Positions 49,907 to 62,046 of a DNA stretch of 64,000 nucleotides are shown here, piece by piece (within the stretch, counting starts at the first letter, position 1; the number at the start of each line of letters is the position of its first letter). The notes beneath the pieces were generated by a model. That model made no database searches. It worked only from the letters and a program-made list of their open reading frames with translations, and was not told where the DNA came from. The DNA comes from Nyssa sinensis. Lineage: Eukaryota; Streptophyta; Magnoliopsida; Cornales; Nyssaceae. The position numbers and the translations under genes are program-made. The DNA is taken from the NCBI GenBank assembly GCA_008638375.1, contig VIRR01000552.1, forward strand, positions 1 to 64,000, given 5' to 3'.

Positions 49907-50700
49907 AGTGTTGTGTTAACACAATTAATCAATATCCTTTTTGTATTTACAAGAAAGAAGTTCCTTTGTAGATGGTCTCTTCATTATTGAGCTTACCTAG
50001 AAAAAGAGTCTTTTGTTAGAAATGACTAAGAGTTTGGCTTCATTATATTTTATAGTGGAGAAAATCAGAAATATGAACTCATGCCAGGAAGAGATTTTGG
50101 AAGAATATACACTTGTAACTGAAGATGCCTTTGAAAGCTATAGAATTAATCATGTATACAGGAGGAAATCTCAAGGAAAATGTCTTAGAAATATGGCAAA
50201 GATTTCCCATGAATCTTTTGAAGACTGTATATGAGGATTTTGTAGGCTGTGAAAAGCCTTCTTGTTTGTAAATTCTTCATTTCCAGATAAAATAAGTAAA
50301 TAAAAAATAAAGAACAAGGGGGCAGAGCTGTCAATGATTTTTTGGATTAAAAATTCACAATTGGGTGACTAAACCACTTTTCAAACAACAAACGAGCCAT
50401 TTTTGGTTCAGACTTCTTAAAAAAAACATGTAGATTGAAGAGACATTTTTGCTTAAAAACACGAGTGTCAAAAATTATCTAGTAAGACCGTCATACCACA
50501 TTGAATTGTAACAAAAAATGTATCGACTAAAATAGGGCTCTATGTTTTGTGTTACTATCTAATGTAGTGTGACGATATCTAGAAGCCCCAAAATCAGAAC
50601 TTTTTCTTCAAAAAACTACAGGTGGAAGGATGGTCTATCTTGGATACATCTCTTCTAATTGGAAAATGTAGCCTAAGGATCAAAATCTTCTGAAATTTTA
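49907..50700. other. Displaced TNL 3' flank, distal part
   Basis: Starts with the AGTGT target duplication and continues the flank left off at 31,422 (GTTGTG, ACACAATTAATCAATATCC; compare 21,108-21,150). A later block at 50,580-50,690 matches 21,165-21,215 and 21,935-21,980. Between them lies about 600 bp not seen in the other copies, including a 73-codon open frame (50,013-50,234) with no recognisable domain. Confidence 0.7.
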
Positions 50701-51933
50701 GGCATATTTGATCTTAAATGTCACACAAATTTCACTCTCCTGCATGGATTCAAATGTTCATGTGCTGATATTGGCTAATTTGGACTGCTACATGCTATAA
50801 GATGTAGTTTAACACACCAAGACCCCAAAAAATAAATTATAATAATATTTTTTTACTGAAAACATTTAGGTTTATTTTTTGCTACCCCTAATCTCATTTC
50901 TATTAAGAATCAAAGAACCGAAACAATCAAACAATCTAATACATTAAAATAAAAAAAAATGTGGCATCTCGTGTCTGTCTTTATAAGACAGTTTCAAATT
51001 TTTTCAAGTGAAAGTTGTAGTAGTATGTTTATTTTCCACTATGGGTTAGGCTTGTAAGTGATACCGCTTTGTTATTTTTAGCAATGAATTGTACTTATTT
51101 GTAAAAAATTATACTTGTAAATTGTCACTCCTTCTGTTGCAAAAAAATAAAAACTATTTTTGAAAAATGAAATCACATCAATTAGCCCTCAAAATAATGA
51201 AATCATATCAGCGACTGTAACAATGAAATAACTTCTTGAAAGGACAAATCTATTATTGAGAAGTGAACCTCAATGTATGCTTGTGTTATTCTAAAAATCT
51301 GAGAATTCTAATATTATGAGATATTTCAAAGAAAACTAACATAATTTAGCTTTGGTATATTGTACTTTTCACTTTGATAGTTTGAAGTGTGTCAATTTAG
51401 TATCTATTGTTTTTAATTTCGAGATATTAAATTTTAGAATTTTTTATTTTATAACAAATCAGACGGAATTGAAACACGCATTCATTACATACGCAATGGC
51501 CAAGAGCTCTCAAGCAACAAGCGATGCTTTCGATTAGTATCATTGCATGTTATTAGACACACACACACACACACATATATAGAGAGAGAGTGAGAGCATT
51601 TGTATATCATTCTCTAACATGATTATAAGCATGCAGGTGGCTTAATTGTTAAGTCTCCAACTTTTTAATTTTATAGAGCAATAATTACTCCAATTTAAAA
51701 CACTTAGGGTAATGGACACAGTCCTGTTGAATTTAAAAATGAAAATGTGAAAACAAGTTGCGGCACCCTTTTGGTGATAGTGATTCATTGGCATATGCAC
51801 CACTACTTGCTGTCAGCCAAGATAACTATGAATGGTCTAACCAAAGTTCCATTGAACTAAGTAGTAGAACATATATTGCACATTTAAGAAAAGATTGCAT
51901 TGCTAGGTTGGTGTTGGCTCGTAATCATAATGT
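50701..51933. other. Intergenic, one unrecognised short open frame
   Basis: AT-rich. An (AC)n/(AG)n microsatellite lies at about 51,560-51,595. A 61-codon frame (51,758-51,943) reads unusually protein-like for this region (APLLAVSQDNYEWSNQ, YIAHLRKDCIARLVLARNH) and is cut at its end by the copia insertion. I do not recognise it. It could be the remnant of a host exon or of a transposon gene. Confidence 0.4.
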
Positions 51934-51938
51934 AAATG

Positions 51939-54900
51939 TATAAAAGATAAACACTGCAATGTTTCAATGGAAAGTTTTTCAAATACTTTGTATTGATTTC
52001 TTACAAAAATATATATACAGAGCAATTGTTCTATCTAAGGAAATATACAATCATTAAGGCTAAGATACAACTATTGTAAAGACCGGAAAAATGGGAATAA
52101 TTTATTTATTTTTTTATTTTTTTATGGTAGAGCACTATTTGAATTTTTTTAATTTTTATTTACTTATAATTAATTTAGACTGTAAAATTAACCGAGCAAC
52201 ACTGAGACCGCTTAGTTAAAAGAATCGACTACACGGAAATAATTGTATGCGTACACACGTATATATATATATATATGATTATGGAGATATATATATATAT
52301 ATATACATACGCAAATGAAGAAATATACTTGAATATACATGTAGGTATATAAATGTGTATAAGTGTATAATTATGTATAATTGTGTGTGTATATATGTAA
52401 GTACATGTGTGCCCAAAATAAATAAATATAAAGAGAACAGCAAAATAAAATAAAATGTAGCATGAATGCAAGAGTGTGTGTGTCGGTTGGTATGTGTGTG
52501 TGTGTGAAACATAATATGTATATAAATATATATATATATAGATATATATATGTATGTATGACACAAAACACACACAACCCCAATTAATGCAAATCAGAAT
52601 AGGGGTGTGGGTGACTGTGTGTGTAAGTGAATGTTCAGTGTGTGCAGTATACAATATACACCTATGCCTACACCTAAGACTTAATGATGATAACTTGTCT
52701 AGGAGGAGCTGTGCAAGTCGAACTTGCATGGTGAGTGTTCGGGTAGAGAGAGAAAGTGAGAGAGAGAGAGAGTAAAGGAAGAAGAAGAAGAAAGAGGAGG
52801 AAGAAAGGTTGCATACAGACTTAACCGACCCTAAATACATTAGAGAGGAGTTAGAAGCAAACTAAAGGGAGAGAAAACATCAGCACTGAGGTAAAAATTA
52901 TAAACCCAACTGATTTTCTCTCTCTAAAAGTTGAATATGCCTATAAGTTGTTTTAAGATTTCTGTATGCATGCATGGCCAGGAACTAGTATATTTGGTTA
53001 GAAAAATGAAGTAGGACCAACCTAAGACAAACCCCGAACCCTATTCCCGAACACAACCACCATTGATAACCATTTTTAAGGTTGATCTGAACTTAGTTAT
53101 TGGAAATAGATTTTTATACCTTGAACCTTAAACTAGATGATATGGAGCCTACAATGTGACAAAAACCAGACCAAATAGCTTAAGAATAAGCCTAGAAATT
53201 TGAGTTACAGTGTACGGGTTTTAAAACCCAACCTCTCAAACCGTGTGAAAAACTTAAATATGAGAATGGGGATTTGAACCCCATGATAAATAGATCACAA
53301 CAAAAGAAACCCCAAGAGTTTTGGGCCAAAAATGGCGATGAATGACCAAGTTGCAGGTTCGGCTATCAAGCCCTAAACCAAGCACTTGAACTAGACCTAA
53401 GGCTCCAAAGGAATGCCAAAGTGTTGCTAAGACACACAGGGACTGATAACACCCAAAAACAAAGAGATTTGATCTCTCAAAACCCACGAAATTAGAAGTT
53501 TGGATTTGCAGAATTAGGGCAACAGTGGTTCGGGCGTTGGGAAGAAGACGACTCCATTGAGTCAATTCGTGGGTTGACTCAGCTAAGTCCTGACTGAGTT
53601 TTATTGGGGCTGTGTTGACTCTGACACGTGTCGAGTAGACGAGGGAGCCACCGCATAAATGGGACGGCATCATTTTGGGTCCTAAGGCTAAAATAATGAA
53701 CCTGTTTAGTTACAGGGATAGGTGAATTAAATTGAACTCATGGTGGGAATAGAATACGTTGTTCGTGTTTTACATCACTGCCCGCCGTTTTGTTTTAAAA
53801 TAATTTGAAAAATAAAAAAGGGCGCGCATAGAGGCAACCCTGAGTTTCGAACTAGGGACGCGTAGGAAAGAAGCCCAAGCCCAGACCAATTATGACATGA
53901 CAATCCCGTGTCATATTTTGGGCACAAAAATATATATATATATATTATAAACAATAATTAATTAATTTAATTAATTAAATAATGAAAAAATGGTCCGGAG
54001 TCCAAATTAGACAAGTTATTAGTGTATTTTGACTATCTTGGACCTTCTGAGACCAATGGTGAGATCCGTGATGTGAGACAAGGTCCCGAAAAATAAAAGA
54101 CCTGTAGGAATACTAAAATGACCAAAATGCCCCTAAGTCAAAGAGTAGCCAAACGAACTCCGATTAAAATAAAAGAATAATGAATTTTTATTATTTCGAG
54201 CAGTCTAGACTCAATTGTGGAGTCTAATTTGAAAAAAGAGGTCTCAAGAAGTAAGAACCTATAAAAGTGTGAAATGACCATTTTGCCCTTTTTAGTACAG
54301 ATGTCCAAATTGAATTCCGCGAAAGCCTAAATCAATTTTGTTCTACGTTTCAGACTCAATGGTAGAGTCTATTCAAGTAAAAGAGATATCAATAGTAAAG
54401 AGACATAAAATTTGATGAATAGCATAAATTCAAGTGACGATAGACTAAGACATGCTTTGTGAATCTTAGGAACACCTAAGGGAAAGGAGAAGGCGGATTG
54501 ACCTTCTAGACAGATACAGCCACAGGACTGTCCTACCACCGATTGGTTTTACTGCATAGCGAACATGACTCCCTAGAGTTGAGACAAACCCTATCAAGTA
54601 TGATATTTTGCTAAGTAAGAAACAGAATTAAGTTTAAGAATGATTTCCATGTTGTTCTAGTGATTCGTATATTTATTCGATTGTTTATGTGTTTATGTGT
54701 TCCTTGTTATTTCCTTAGGAGTTGGGTTAAGTGAAAAACGTGAACCATGATTATATGTACGTTCCATGTGTTAGCATAGTATGTGATTTATGTTCTTTGA
54801 GAATTGTTAAAATTGTGAATGTGTAACTTGAGCATGCTTTTAAAAGGGAATATGTATAGCATATACACATGAGGAAGGAATTTTGTGATTTAAATGTTAT

Positions 54901-55780
54901 TATTGCTTTAAGTGAAATGCATTGTTTAAAGCATGCTTCATGTATGGATAAATGTTTCATTGAGATTGTACTATGGCATGGTGGGATCAGAGCATATTGG
55001 CATGGTGTAATTCCTTGAAGCATAGTGTGGGTTGAGCACTTGGTGCTGTACATTATGAGGGTGTAGATCCTATGGTGAAAAACCCAAAATTGGCCATTGG
55101 TACTCATGTCAACAGGTACGGACCATGAAGTGAGACATACGATTGGTACTCATGCCAACGGGGAAAGTCCGTAAAGTGAGACATGGGTGTGGCATAGAGT
55201 TTGCATGGGTGTGTCACGTATAATGATAATGCGTTGCATTGATGTATGGATGATTTGAATGGCATAGAGAGATAAATGTACACTTGCACATACCACGCCT
55301 TAATTTTGTTCCTTGCATTAGCATTGTGTCATACCAGCAGTTGAGCTGACCCATTCGTGGGATATCATATTACAGATGACGTTCCTGGCATTTGAGACTT
55401 GAGAAGTCTTGAAGGAAGGAGGGAAAAAGGACTTAGAAATATATTTGGCCCATGGGGTGTATTTTGTAATGTAAGGGCTTAAGCCCAGCTGACATGAAAG
55501 ATATGTTTATTGAATGTACTTTACATGCTTATATGTTGATGGAGAATGAATGCATATTTAATTAAATCGATTAAATTGCCTTTTAATTCCTTTTCTTATT
55601 TCATTTCGCTCACCCTCGGGTTCGTAGAAATTCGGGGCATGACAACTGTTATAAGACATGGCTGTTACAAACAATGAAATAATAAATGTTTACTAAATTT
55701 GGGCTGTACTAATTATAGAGAATATTTGCATGGATCTCGGCTAGGTGGCTTGTTCATCTTTTGATTCATTTTCCTTAATA
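51939..55780 (-). repeat. 3' LTR of the copia element, interrupted
   Basis: Its own sequence is 51,939-52,074 plus 55,650-55,780, together 267 bp, matching the right LTR with a few substitutions. The minus-strand sequence just inside it (GTAGGGGCG) is the likely, weakly purine-rich, polypurine tract. Confidence 0.9.
52075..55644 (+). mobile_element. Solo LTR of Ty3/gypsy type, 3,570 bp
   Basis: Starts TGTAAAGACCGG and ends CGGGGCATGACA, flanked by ACTAT (52,070-52,074) and ACTGT (55,645-55,649). The intact copia LTR has ACTGT at this point, so the left copy has mutated at one base. It is inserted in the 3' LTR of the copia element and so is younger than it. It carries the conserved TGTACACTTGCACATACC block near 55,277, GGGCTTAAGCCC at 55,475-55,486, and a GA-rich tract near 52,740-52,800. 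It has no coding region. Confidence 0.9.
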
Positions 55781-55884
55781 CGCCCCTACAAGATTGGGTT
55801 GCCATCAGCAAGGCCAATCTTGTTCCTTAGAATTTATGTTCTTTGCCGTGACAGTGGCTTTGTCATTAGATCTGCCCGTTGATC

Positions 55885-58800
55885 TTAAGTATGCATGTGA
55901 CAGACTTTGAGCAGATTTCTTTGAACTAAATCTCTAACGAAATAAAGATCAATTTGAATATGCTTCATTCTAGAGTGTTGCACTGGATTGAAGCTTAAGT
56001 GAGTGGCGCCAAGATTGTTAGAGAGAAGAGATGGTGTTGTTTTGATTACGAAGCTAAGTTCCTTGAATAGATGTAGTAGGCATACAGTTTCAGTTGCTGC
56101 ATTTGCCAATGCGCGGTATTCTACCTCGGTAAATGATTTAGCAACTGCACGTTGTTTCTTGGAGCTCCATGAAATTGGATTAGAGCCAAGAAATGTGATG
56201 TAGGTTGTGGTTGATTTTTTGTCATCTTGATTTCCCGCCCAATCAACATTACTATAAGTTGTCAAATGAGGTGTTGCTGATTTTCTCAGTTGGATTCCAT
56301 GGAATATTGTGTGCTTTAGGTACCGAAGTAATCTCTTTGTTGCTGTCCAGTGTGTAATAGTAGGCTTATGCATAAACTGTGAGAGTTTGTTGACAACGAA
56401 AGAGATATTTGGGCGCGTGAGTGATAGATATTACAAACTTTCAATAACACGCCTATATTCAGTGATGTCCATTGCAGCAGTCCCATCTAATAGATGAAGA
56501 GAGGTACTTGTGGAGATGGAAGTAGATACATCTTTTGGACCAAGCATATTTGTGCTTTCCAAAATATCACGAACATATTTGTGTTGGGATAGGAATAAAC
56601 CTACATGTGTAAGGATAACTTCCACTCCGAGGAAGTAATATAGTGACCCCATGTCTTTTAATGAAAACTGATCACCAAGTTTGCCAATGGCAGATGATAT
56701 AAAAGTGTTATCATTTCTGTAATGACCAGATCGTCAACATACACAAGTAGATAACAGGTAATGGAAACATGTGAGTAAACAAACAAAGATGAATCAGCAT
56801 GAGAATTTTTGAACCCGAGATCAACAATGACACATTTAAGAGTAGAATACCATGCTCTTACAGCTTGTTTAAGCCTATATATCGCCTTTCGCAATCTACA
56901 AACATGGTCAGGTTTAGATAGATCCTTGAAGCCTAGAGGTTGCTTCATATAGACAATTTCATCCAATTGACCATGTAAAAAGGCATTGTTTCCATCCATT
57001 TGCCTTAAAGCCCAACCATTTATCATTGCAATTGTTAACATTGTTCTGATTGTTGCAGGTTTGACAATAGGACTATAAGTTTCCTTATAATCAAGACCTG
57101 GGCGTTGATTATAGCCCTTGGCCACAAGTTTGGCCTTGAATCTGTCAATTGAGCCATTAGCTTTCCTCTTTACTCTAAAAACCCACTTACAGCCCACTGG
57201 ATGGCAATTTCTTGGTGGTGGTACCAACTCCCATATACCATGTCGCATAAGAGATGTGAGCTCAGTGGATAGGGCCTCACGCCACTATGGGTGAGACACA
57301 GCTTGACTGACACATGTTGGTTCAATTGAGGATGACAGGGGGTGTTTGGTGACAGTATGAATTTGTTTGGGCTTGTATATGTTGTTCATTGACCAAGTGG
57401 TCATTGAATGGGTTCAGTTTGGCAAGGTTGGTTGGACAGCTTGTAGGGGTTCAGTTGATTGAGTGGATTCATGTGAAGGAATCAATGAACTCATGGGAGG
57501 AACAAATAAAAGAGAAGGTGATGATGATATATGCGAGATTAATGGATTGGAATCTAGGGTTTCATTAAAGTAAGATAAATCACAAGGAGAAGGAGGAGTG
57601 ATAATACCTAAAGGTGCAGCAATAGCGGTGGCAACAATTTCTGACCTCTCTGGCAACGACGATGTCTAAGGTGGGTTGCACAATAGAGGCACGGGAACTT
57701 GGTTAGGGATTTGAGATGGGACGATGTCTGACGAGAACACGAGATTGTATGAGACAAAGGCACGAAAGAAGACACGCACGAGCTGGGGTTATTTTGAGGC
57801 ACAGATGGGCTGATTGTGTTTTTTGTGCCTTCAGATGCGGACTGAGGTAGTGGGCTCTGCATTTCATCAAAGGTTCCATGCATTTGTAAGCATTTTGGTT
57901 TGGAGAATAACCAAGGAAAATGCATGGGGTGGATTTTGGCTCCATTTTGTTGGTATTGTACAGCTTGAGAAGAGGGTAGCAAAGGCATCCAAATTTTTTT
58001 TAATTTGTGATAATTTGGCTTTTGACCAAAAAGTGCCTCAAACGGGGATTTATTTTGGAGTAGTGGTGTGGGTTGACGATTTATGAGATATGTGGCCGTT
58101 TCAAAAGCATGTGGCCAATATGATAAAGGCAACGAGGCATCATGAAGTAACGTGAGACCCGTTTACACAAGATGACGATGTCGACGTTCAGAGACACCAT
58201 TTTGTTAAGGTGTGTATGAAGCAGTGGTGTCATGACTTATCCCATGAAGAGATAAAAAAAATTTTTGACTTATGAATTCTCCTCCATTGTCAGAATATAG
58301 ACTTGTTATTTTTGACTTGAAGCACGTCTCAACAAGATTTTTAAATTGTGGAAAGATGCTTGAAACACTGGATTTGGTGGTCATCGGATAAAACCACATG
58401 AATTTTGTGTAATGGTCAACAAGAATTACGTAATACCTAGAACCATCCAACCCAGTGTAATGAGCGGGTCCCCAAGCATCAGTGTAAATGATTTCAAGAG
58501 GCACATGACTTTGAAAACTAGTGGAACCAAATGGCTGTTGATGTGCTTATTAATAGAACAAGAAGCACATGAAGATGGTAATTTTTTGTGGTAAGTGGAA
58601 GAGAAAACAAATTAACAAGATTTTGAACAATCTTTAATGATGGATGTCCAAGGCGTTTGTGCCATCCATCGATTGAAGTTCGTTCATGCACATTAGCAAC
58701 CATTTGGGATTGAGATGCCACCAACGAGTTCGAAAACATGTAGACGCCACTTTCACATGCCCCTCTTAGTAATATCGCCCCCATGGTCTGATCCTTCACA

Positions 58801-60041
58801 AGAAAATGAAATGAGTGAAATTCAATGAAAACATTATTTTGTTTGGTAAAATGATGAACATAAATTAAATTCTTGTGGAGATTTGGAACACAAAGAGTAT
58901 CATTTAAATGAAATTTTTTTTTGGGTGAATGTAAAGCTAAGGAACCCAATATGTGAAATAGTCCAACCTGTGCCGTCACCTAGAACCACTTCATCTGTTC
59001 CATCATATTTAGAATGAATAGATAGATTTGCTAAATCACCAGTGATATTGTGAGAAGTCGCAGAATCTATTAGCCATTTATTTTCTTGAGCATTTGAAGT
59101 GGCAGCACAAGTTGTAGACATTTCACTAGGCTGGAGCTGAGGACACGACTTGGCTATATGGCCTAATTGATCACAGAATTGACACTTGGGCTGATAGCGT
59201 TTCTGGGCTGAGTTGTTGCGGCCCGAGTTGTTATTTTGGCGTTGCTGGTAACTTTGCTGGCCATTACCCGTGTGAGTTGGGCCTTGATTTTTTAATGGCC
59301 TAGTTGATTTGTTAGGTCCCCTTTCCCGAACTGCTTCCATGCCAAGTAGGGTTCCTAGTAGTGTAATTTGCAGCTGCGACAAGTTGCTTAGCGGCATTTT
59401 CCTTACGCCGTAGGTAACTTTCGTGTCCAACAAGTAGATCATGGAGTTCTTCGAAGGCAAGGGATTTCTCTCTTGCGCGAATGGGAGCAGCAATCTCCCT
59501 GAAATCTGGACGCAATTCGTTAAGGATGTATAGGGTTAGATCATCATCTGAAAGTGGATGATCTATGAGAGCAATTTCGTCGGCTAATGCTTTGACGACG
59601 TGAAGATAATCAGGAATCTTGCGATTCCCACGCTAGAGTCAGTTCTTCTTTCAAATGCATGGCTCTTGTAAACGATCAACTAGCATCCATATTTCTGAGT
59701 TTCTTCCATGGTGCCTATGATGTCTTGGCTGTGGCTATGAGAGGAGTGATTGTAGGGGAAGTAGTCGCAAGGATAGCACTGATTATGAGCTTATCCTACC
59801 TAATCTAGTGATTTTTCTTGGATAAAGATGCAGGGGTGCCATCTGAGGGAGGACACATAAACTCTCTATTTACATAGTCCATTAGATCATAACCAATAAG
59901 GAATGCTTCGAATTGAGCACGCCATTGAGGGAAGGTGGAGGGTGTGAGTTTCTTATTGATTTGTGCAGTGATATTGAAGACAACAAGAGGGTTTTCAGCA
60001 AAGGAAATGGGTTGATTGGTTGGGTTTGATGCAGAAGCCAT
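55885..60041 (-). pseudogene. Copia gag-pol polyprotein, multiply broken
   Basis: Reading from the ATG at 60,041 (MASASNPTNQPIS). Gag comes first and is frameshifted before 59,805. The zinc knuckle CQFCDQLGHIAKSC and the protease region WLIDSATSHNITG follow (58,900-59,493); the usual DSGA triad reads DSAT, a likely inactivating change. Then come the GAG-pre-integrase segment WHKRLGHPS (58,518-58,979), the integrase core with YTDAWGP and YSDNGGEF (58,205-58,504), the integrase C-terminal side (57,608-58,132), RT with QMDGNNAFLHG and the catalytic YVDD (56,658-57,248), the RT tail (56,431-56,652) and RNase H with SNVDWAGNQDD and EVEYRALA (55,885-56,373). At least five frame breaks separate these pieces. 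No functional product is expected. Confidence 0.9.
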
Positions 60042-60072
60042 TATAGGGATCAAAATCTCATTTAAGCGTAGG

Positions 60073-60085
60073 TCTCCTGATACCA
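60073..60085 (-). other. Copia primer-binding site (tRNA-iMet)
   Basis: On the minus strand this reads TGGTATCAGGAGA, directly abutting the 5' LTR. It is the usual initiator-tRNA-Met type primer site of plant copia elements. Confidence 0.88.
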
Positions 60086-60352
60086 TATAAAAGATAAACA
60101 CTGCAATGTTTCAATGGAAAGTTTTTCAAATACTTTGTATTGATTTCTTACAGAAATATATATACAGAGCAATTGTTCTATCTTAGGAAATATACAGTCA
60201 TTAAGACTAAGATATAACTGTTACAAGACATGGTTGTTACAAACAATGAAATAATAAACGTATGTTAAATTTAGGTTGTACTAATTATAAAGAATATTTG
60301 CATGGATCTCGGCTAGGTGGCTTGTTCATCTTTTGATTCACTTTCCTTAATA
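60086..60352 (-). repeat. 5' LTR of the copia element
   Basis: 267 bp, uninterrupted. On the minus strand it begins TATTAAGGAAAG and ends ATCTTTTATA. It differs from the other LTR by more than ten substitutions by eye, so the element is older than the Ty3/gypsy element at 34,945. Confidence 0.9.
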
Positions 60353-60544
60353 AAATGGACCCCAAATTTCTTGTTTATTAATTTGGGTCATCACATATCA
60401 GGGTTAAAGCTCAAGTATGCCATTAGGCCCACAACTTCATTTTGAAATATGATCATTAATCATGTGCCAAAGTTTTGGAAGACTAGCATCTAATCATTAA
60501 TTCTTTCCAATTCATTGGAATAGCAATGGCCGGTGACATCTAAA

Positions 60545-60786
60545 TCATGTCATGTTTAGTATGGTAGAATGGACATTTCAAGAATGTTCATTTTAACTTT
60601 TTCATTTCTTATTTTTGTTTAAGAATGGTTATTTTATGAAATGGACATTCTATTAACAACTATTCCGGGCATTTGTTTTTTGTTTAAATGAGTAATTCTT
60701 ATTTCATTTCATGTCATTTTCATTCCATGTTTTATTTCATTTCATTGAATGACCATTTCATTCTTGCGTATCAAACATGACATGAT
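60545..60786. mobile_element. MITE-like element, about 242 bp
   Basis: The ends are perfect 14-bp inverted repeats, ATCATGTCATGTTT (60,545-60,558) and its complement (60,773-60,786), with further imperfect pairing inward through GAATGG and ATTTCATTC words. The interior is built of short ATTTCATTTCAT-type repeats and is noncoding. No clear target duplication was seen, so the superfamily is open. Confidence 0.55.
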
Positions 60787-62046
60787 AGTCTGTCTTGTGA
60801 GCTATAGAGTTCTCCTTTTTTCAAAGTGTTAGTTGAGATGCTTCAAATTTGTGATCATCATCATCATCATATATATATATGTGTGTGTGTGTGTGTGTAC
60901 TCAAATTAGATGTGCTTACTATGAATGTTGATGTTATTAGTGTATCTAGTGGCTTGTGAGAAATCAAACTAGCCTTATTAGCCCAGTATTCTACTTGGAA
61001 AGTTTGAAACCTTGAACCTATTCACAAACAAAGGTTATAACACACTAATAATTAATAAATTATGCCAGATAAAAAATTATTATCGATTTTTTTTCTAAGT
61101 TTTTTTTTTTTTAATGAAATTTGTTTCACAAATATATGATTTTCAACATAAAATAAGGATATGCCTATATATTCTTAACAAAAATAGACTTTTTTCATAG
61201 AAAAATATGTATTCTATCTAATTTAAGTGATGAGAAAACTCTGACATTTTCTTTTATTATTAAAAAATTAATGGTGCACATATATGCATATTTTCAATTC
61301 TAATAATACTATAAATAAATTTGATCTAAAAATTATTAAATATTAAATAATACAATTATTAATTATTCTTATGAAAAGAAGTTAATTTTTTTAAAAAAAT
61401 ATTAATTATTAGATAATCAACTGTACATGAATTACTCATTTCCTTTCAACATCTAGGACTTTAGCAACCATATATATACCTGATCAAATGAGATTTGATA
61501 TGGTTAACATGACTTTAAATTCAACAGACACTATTTACATCTGAAGAAGAAATCACATTTGGGTCTTTGGTGTCAATATCTAGCACTAATTGGGTAGTTG
61601 ATGGAGGGCTGATGTAGAACAGATTGTAGAAGAATTCAATTCCTAGCATGAAATTGCGTGCAACACCAGACTTGTCAAAATTGTGTGAAATTCGATGGGT
61701 GACTTGGAATCGATATGCTGATCAATACTCCTTGCTTTGTTAGGACATATGCCGTTTTTTCGGGAAAATTCCTTCATTTTGGCCTTCAAAAGCGCGTTTT
61801 TGTTATTTTTGGTAATAATGTGCTGGCTTAATTTCGAGAGCTGCTATTGCCGTTTGGAGCTGTTCTTTTGCCAAGTTTCTGCTTACGTTTAGGGTTTTTG
61901 ATTTATGCTTTTAACTAGAATTTTCCTATTTTTGGAATTTTTAGTATTTTTTCTTATTTTAATTATTTATTTCCTAAAGTTGTAGTTCTAGTCAAATTAG
62001 GAGTTTTAGTTCTAGACGAATTAGGTTATGGGTTTTGCAGCCTATA
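60787..62046. other. Intergenic, possible remnant of another LTR
   Basis: A (CAT)n then (TA)n/(GT)n microsatellite lies at about 60,858-60,898. From about 61,780 the sequence has a TTATTTCCTA and GGAGTTTTAG character ending in GCAGCCTATA, which looks like the region around the TATA box of a different plant LTR element. This is a weak impression only. No gene is seen. Confidence 0.4.

Larger units (their letters stand above)
51939..60352 (-). mobile_element. Ty1/copia retrotransposon, decayed, with solo LTR nested in its left LTR
   Basis: Two 267-bp LTRs are flanked by the perfect 5-bp duplication AAATG (51,934-51,938 and 60,353-60,357). On the minus strand the order is LTR, primer site (60,073-60,085), gag, protease, integrase, RT, RNase H, LTR, and integrase before RT defines Ty1/copia. 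The LTRs start TATTAAGG and end CTTTTATA rather than TG...CA. The left (3') LTR is split at 52,074/55,645 by a solo LTR. Without that insert the element is about 4.8 kb. The coding region has several frameshifts and stops, so it is not autonomous. Confidence 0.92.
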
